From Alisma plantago-aquatica (Eukaryota; Streptophyta; Magnoliopsida; Alismatales; Alismataceae), in the NCBI GenBank assembly GCA_963693085.1, contig OY856409.1, positions 1,164,606,749 through 1,164,670,748 of the forward strand: 64,000 nt of DNA, read 5' to 3'. This document shows, one piece after another, positions 59,778 through 64,000 of the stretch. The notes under the pieces were generated by a model that saw only the letters and a list, made by a program, of their open reading frames with translations, searched no databases and was not told where the DNA came from. The translations under genes and the position numbers were made by a program. The number at the start of each line of letters is the position of its first letter. Position 1 is the stretch's first letter.

Positions 59778-59782
59778 ATTTC
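59778..59782. other. Target duplication ATTTC of element A (right)
   Basis: Exact copy of 39382-39386. Confidence 0.92.
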
Positions 59783-61669
59783 ACTTACAAGAAGGATACA
59801 TATTAAGGTGTGGAACTAGCTCAAATATACAAATAAATGTCCCCGATAGTAAAATTGACTATTGATGTGATTAAATTGGATTATCACCAAACTCAACTAT
59901 GGAATTGAAATCATGTTGAGTGATGTGGTATACAAATAGATAGAGAAAGAGTATAATCTATAAGAGAGAAAAGTAAGGCTTTCATAGTTTAGAGCATTGA
60001 AAAGTTCACCCATTCTTCAAAATTTTCTTGGCTGGTTATTGGAGTGTGGTCGATAGTGGGACCACCATCACCTACACTATTATCGTGCAATGAAGTTCAA
60101 GCCTGCCATGAAAACTAAGAATTTTGATCAAAATCTTATAAATTATAATAAAATTGAGAAAACATAAACGCAATATGCTTCTTTGCTAAAATGACAGAAT
60201 TAGGTGTAAAATTATGTTCAAAAGTGCAACTAAAACTAGAATGAGTATGCATTCATCAGGGGCCTTGATCCAGTCAACACTCTATGTCATCATCATGCTA
60301 ATGTACTTTTTCCCAAGAACTCAATATTCATCTCCAACAATGTAGGAACTCGGAGTTCCACCACTTGTATCCATTGCATAATTATCTACATGGTCATCTT
60401 TTTGGTTTTTGAAAACACTATCACCCATGATACTTTCACTTGTTTCCATATTTTTAAAGTCTCAATTACTCCAAACTTTGCATTCAAGTAATAACTAGAT
60501 AATTACTTAAATAATTACATATGCCACAACATAACTAAGATTATCCTAAGAATTTGTTTATGATCACATCATATTCTTATCTTTCAAAAAACTATCCTTG
60601 ACATTTAAGACCATCACCAGATACTAATTTACTACCTTTTCACCCCAAGGACCATATGTAAACCATAATCAACCCAACTGGACTTGATTTGGGTTCTAGC
60701 ACTCATGGTTCATAACTTGGCCTTCCAATGGGTCCATGGGATTAATTATCTTTCTATCTATTAAATTAAGGATTTGTTTATTGTAATAATTAAATTTAAA
60801 CCTCATCATACTACATTTTATTTATCACTTTAATTACTTAAATTGATGACCTAATTAGGCCTAAGGTTCGATTTCATTAAGCAAGTCATATCATCTAACA
60901 CATTAATCCATATTGACCTTTACTTAGTATCCTTGTATTGAATATCAAATTCCCAAATCTCAAGGATGTTACATAATTATTATAACATTTACTGGTATAC
61001 AAATACATTACCTGAATATATGAATTTCAATATGTTTCCTTCCATCATGTCATGCATACTTTGTGTTGGATCACTATCATTCTACTAAAGTTCTTTTATT
61101 TGATGGAGTATTATCAAATGTGGACTCACATTCCAACCAATAAAATTTTCATTTTAGATATATACTACATATTTTGTTTTCTTGTAAAAACTTTAAACTA
61201 GTAAATGTAGAATAATGTTGTGTAGTCACACCTTATTACTATGACTAAAAAAATTCAGAGTCAATTTTAGTGTGGGTTGAAATCTAGGACAAGATAAATT
61301 TCTAATCCAACAAATGAATATCCCTTTTTAGTGCACAAATAACATGAAAATTAGATAAAAAGTAGACTTAATATGGTTAAACATTGAATTAGAAAAATAA
61401 CCTCATTCAAATATCCAAATCCAAAAGGTATATGATATTGGTAAAACACATGAAAAACAAAAAAAATACTTAACCCAATCATTTTCGGTCCCAACTCAAA
61501 TTAGAAGTTCTATAAAATGAGATAACCATATATATACAAGATTTTATTTTAGATGCATTAGGGTCATCTTTATTTTTTTTGAGTTATGATCTAGGTCAGA
61601 CCATGTCTAAGAAGAAAATGACGTATATTGGAGTTACACCTAGTTTTTGTAACTCGGTCTAAACCCTTC
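59783..61669. other. Unassigned AT-rich flank
   Basis: About 1.9 kb continuing the sequence interrupted at 39386. No frame over 60 codons, no LTR end, no RNA gene and no clear match to the other elements here. It may be very old repeat or intergenic DNA. Confidence 0.6.
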
Positions 61670-62372
61670 TACTTTTAAAAGGAAAATAAAAAGAGAGATA
61701 AAAAGAGAAATCCTCAAAAAGAGATATTTTAATAAAAAGATAAGGAAAATATGTGAAAAAGACATAAATAAAAGGATAAAGGCAAATAGATGTTTCCCTA
61801 ATATGGGAATCCATGCCTTTAGGGTTTCTTGAGGTCCAAGGAATCCAAGATGATAAGATAATGGCAAGAGAAAAAGGATATATCAATAAAATAAGTCTTA
61901 TTAAAGAATAATTAACTTTTGAATAAAATGTCATTTTCCTTTGGAATTTGGGACTCAATTTTGGTATGTGAGTAGATAAAGCCAAGAGGAAGTTTCCCTC
62001 AAAATTTGGTTGCAAAATGATGCACGGATTACAAGATATGTAATTTAGAAATTATCCTATAGTATGGACACTAATTGCATAGTAGTTATGTATCACAATA
62101 AAATCCCGATTTTCCTATTTTGATGGTTGAGGCGTGACCATTGGATCAAAGATCCAACGACTAGAAATGAGTCCCAGTCTCGTGAGGAACAGGCCACATG
62201 GAACAGATTGTGAGATCTTCAATCAAGGATTTCTCAAATTGAGATTAATGTGCTGGCTTGGTGATGAGTCCATCACCTTCGGGAGTCTATTCTGAAGACA
62301 ACCAGCTTGGTTTATGGGTGGTTTCATCCACGTACACGGAAGTCCCCAAATCGTTGGACAGGTGGTCGATCC

Positions 62373-62382
62373 TATATATAAG
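62373..62382 (+). promoter_or_regulatory. TATA-like box in LTR of E
   Basis: TATATATAAG followed by a G-run and a GC-richer leader, resembling the D and C layouts. Confidence 0.5.
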
Positions 62383-63786
62383 GGGGGTTATCTGTGGAAC
62401 CAGCACATCTAGTGAGCATTCTAGCGAGACCGGACAGAGCCAACGATCGTGCCTATGCCTCCAATTGAAGCTCCGACCGTGACTTGCACTTCTGCCTAGA
62501 AGCAGAGGTCGCCGGTGGAACATGGAGTAGCCCCGGCGGCAGGCAAGGCGCCCACAGCCAATTGAGGGGATCGTCGAGTTTTTGAGATGGAGATGGAGAT
62601 GGAGTGATCAGTGGTCTTGGATTGCACGCAGGCGCTCTGGAGCTCGAAGTCAACTTCCCAGTTGATCGCTGGTTTGTGTGAGAAGGAACGCGCGAGGTTG
62701 AAGACAACCTGATGCGCAATTACATTCCTGCCCTTGTGTGCACAGTGAAGAGGTAAGGTTAAAGTCGTCTTTTGATTCTTTTAATCGTGAGTTAGGCGGG
62801 TTCCTCCGAACCATTGGATTTTGTGTGATCCTCTGGACCACGGATCTGATGCCTCTTGTTTTTCTAAATATAGCAAGTAAACCAATAAAGAAGGGTTTTT
62901 CCTATAAAAATCATATCTTGAGATAGGAAACTCGGATGGGAAAAGTTAATACATGAAAAATGATCATAAAAATATGAGGGATGCATTAAAAATGGTTTGG
63001 ACACCGAAATCTATATACTTTTGCAAAAGTGCATATTTTGGAGAGAAAATGTATTAATTTGTGGTTAGAAACCCTAAATGTTGATAAAAGATATATTTAA
63101 TCTTGCAAATAAGTTATTTCGAGAATTATTAACTTGGTTAATGATTAGGATGGATTTTAATCTATTTTGATGAGGGAATTGCAAGGATTAGGGTTTTAAA
63201 CCTAATATGTGATTAAAACCCTTAGAAACCCTAAGTGAGGGAAAAAGGGAAGAAAGGATATAATAATCCGAAAATTAGGGTTTTTGTGATCCAAATCTGA
63301 CCTTAAGATCTTAATGGAAAATAAACTGAGATAATTAGGGTTTGATGGATATTTGATAAAAATAAAGTAAAAGTGGTAAAAAGGAAGTGAAACCCTAATT
63401 ATGGTCAAAACCCTAAAAAGGGCTAGTAACCCTAGGGCATGATTAGGCCTATTAGATTTGAATACCATGATCCATGATAGAAATATATTTGATGCCTTTT
63501 TTAGGATCAACCTGTGTGTACTTGCTTGATCTCTTGATTGGTTGAGTTATTTCTGCATTCAAGTCTGTTTATCAGGTATGTGGTTAATTATGAATAGCCG
63601 CCTTAGTTTTCTGAGGATTTTCCATATGGTTAATCGCATTGAATGCAAATTATCAGTTTGGATGTTCACACTTGCAAATCATAAAGTCACTATGATTATC
63701 ACATTAATAATAGAAGTATGTATTCTCACACCTACATGCCACCCTGATGGAAGATGTCAAAGGTCAGGCCTAGATGAGTAGACCAA

Positions 63787-63916
63787 TGGGCACCATGAGT
63801 GGTGACCCCAGGCACCAAGCTCGGGAATGAGAAGGTGGCCTATAATATTGCATGACTAGTGGGCACCATGATTGGTGACCCCCAGGCACCAAACTCGGGA
63901 TTGAGAAGGTGGCCTT
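63787..63916 (+). repeat. Tandem pair, period 73 bp, in LTR of E
   Basis: Two copies of a unit starting TGGGCACCATGANTGGTGACC (63787 and 63860) and containing CAGGCACCAANCTCGGGA. It is the complement of the pair in C (11358-11490). Confidence 0.88.
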
Positions 63917-64000
63917 AAGTCATTGGCAAAAGAAACCCTAAGGTGGGTATGCCAGGGTTAGGGAAAAAGCGGTGGAGAATGTCATACTGGAAATTGTAAA

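Larger units (their letters stand above)
61670..64000 (+). repeat. LTR of element E (partial at both ends)
   Basis: Plus-strand LTR related to D and C. The 61800-61990 part matches D 3660-4030 (CATGCCTTTAGGGTTTC; GGAATTTGGGACTC). A TATA-like box is at 62373-62382. The 63721-64000 part is the complement of C 11280-11560, including the tandem pair. The LTR start (TGTTA...) is missing, so it seems 5'-truncated at about 61670. By comparison with C, about 0.4 kb of LTR should continue beyond the window. Frames at 62258-62926, 63202-63510 and 63542-63781 show no domain. Confidence 0.75.

Noticed and set aside
59783..61669. Continuation of the element B LTR beyond element A
   Set aside because: The homology between the two B LTR copies ends at 39285, before element A, so this stretch is flank.

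Overview
This 64 kb window is a block of nested LTR retrotransposons from a plant nuclear genome, most likely a flowering plant. The evidence is two plant Ty3/gypsy lineages (Del/Tekay-type chromoviruses and an Athila-type element), primer-binding sites matching plant initiator-Met and Asp tRNAs, and abundant AAACCCTAA telobox-like motifs in AT-rich sequence. I found no convincing host gene, rRNA, tRNA gene or CRISPR array. The species cannot be read from the sequence.

Layout. 1-4888: internal region and truncated 3' LTR of a plus-strand decayed chromovirus (D). 4889-13909: a related minus-strand chromovirus (C) with a truncated 3' LTR, so two broken LTRs meet start-outward at about 4888. 13910-29275: a decayed minus-strand Athila element (env-like remnant, spacer, integrase, RNase H/RT, protease, gag, tRNA-Asp PBS, 5' LTR). 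Its 5' LTR is split by a 6.0 kb LTR-like unit (22780-28769). 29276-39285: a minus-strand element (B) with about 2.1 kb of non-coding interior. Its 3' LTR is split by a 4.05 kb solo LTR (29754-33806, TSD AAAGT). 39387-59777: element A, an old plus-strand chromovirus with 3.3 kb LTRs and TSD ATTTC. Its interior is split by a young, complete minus-strand Tekay-type chromovirus (44134-53467, TSD CAGCT). 59783-61669: unassigned AT-rich flank. 61670-64000: part of another LTR of the C/D type (E), cut by the window edge.

The only intact gene is the 1,555-codon gag-pol of the inner Tekay-type element (46418-51085, minus). Its Gag, two zinc knuckles, protease, RT, RNase H, integrase and C-terminal chromodomain-like segment all read through in one frame. 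Its two LTRs are both 2,248 bp and differ at about eight positions by eye. It is by far the youngest insertion and could be autonomous. All other coding sequence is broken by stops and frameshifts; the Athila RT has also lost both catalytic aspartates of its active-site pair.

The most unusual signal is recurrent. Three unrelated families each carry many dispersed copies of a short, mostly palindromic, CG-centred motif in an LTR or UTR: TCGGCCGA in the Tekay LTR, CGGTAGTACCG in the Athila spacer and LTR, and AAACGGT...ACCGTTT in the 6 kb LTR. The 4 kb solo LTR has a looser cluster of ATCG-centred motifs. These could be convergently evolved regulatory or RNA-dimerisation arrays; that is an inference.
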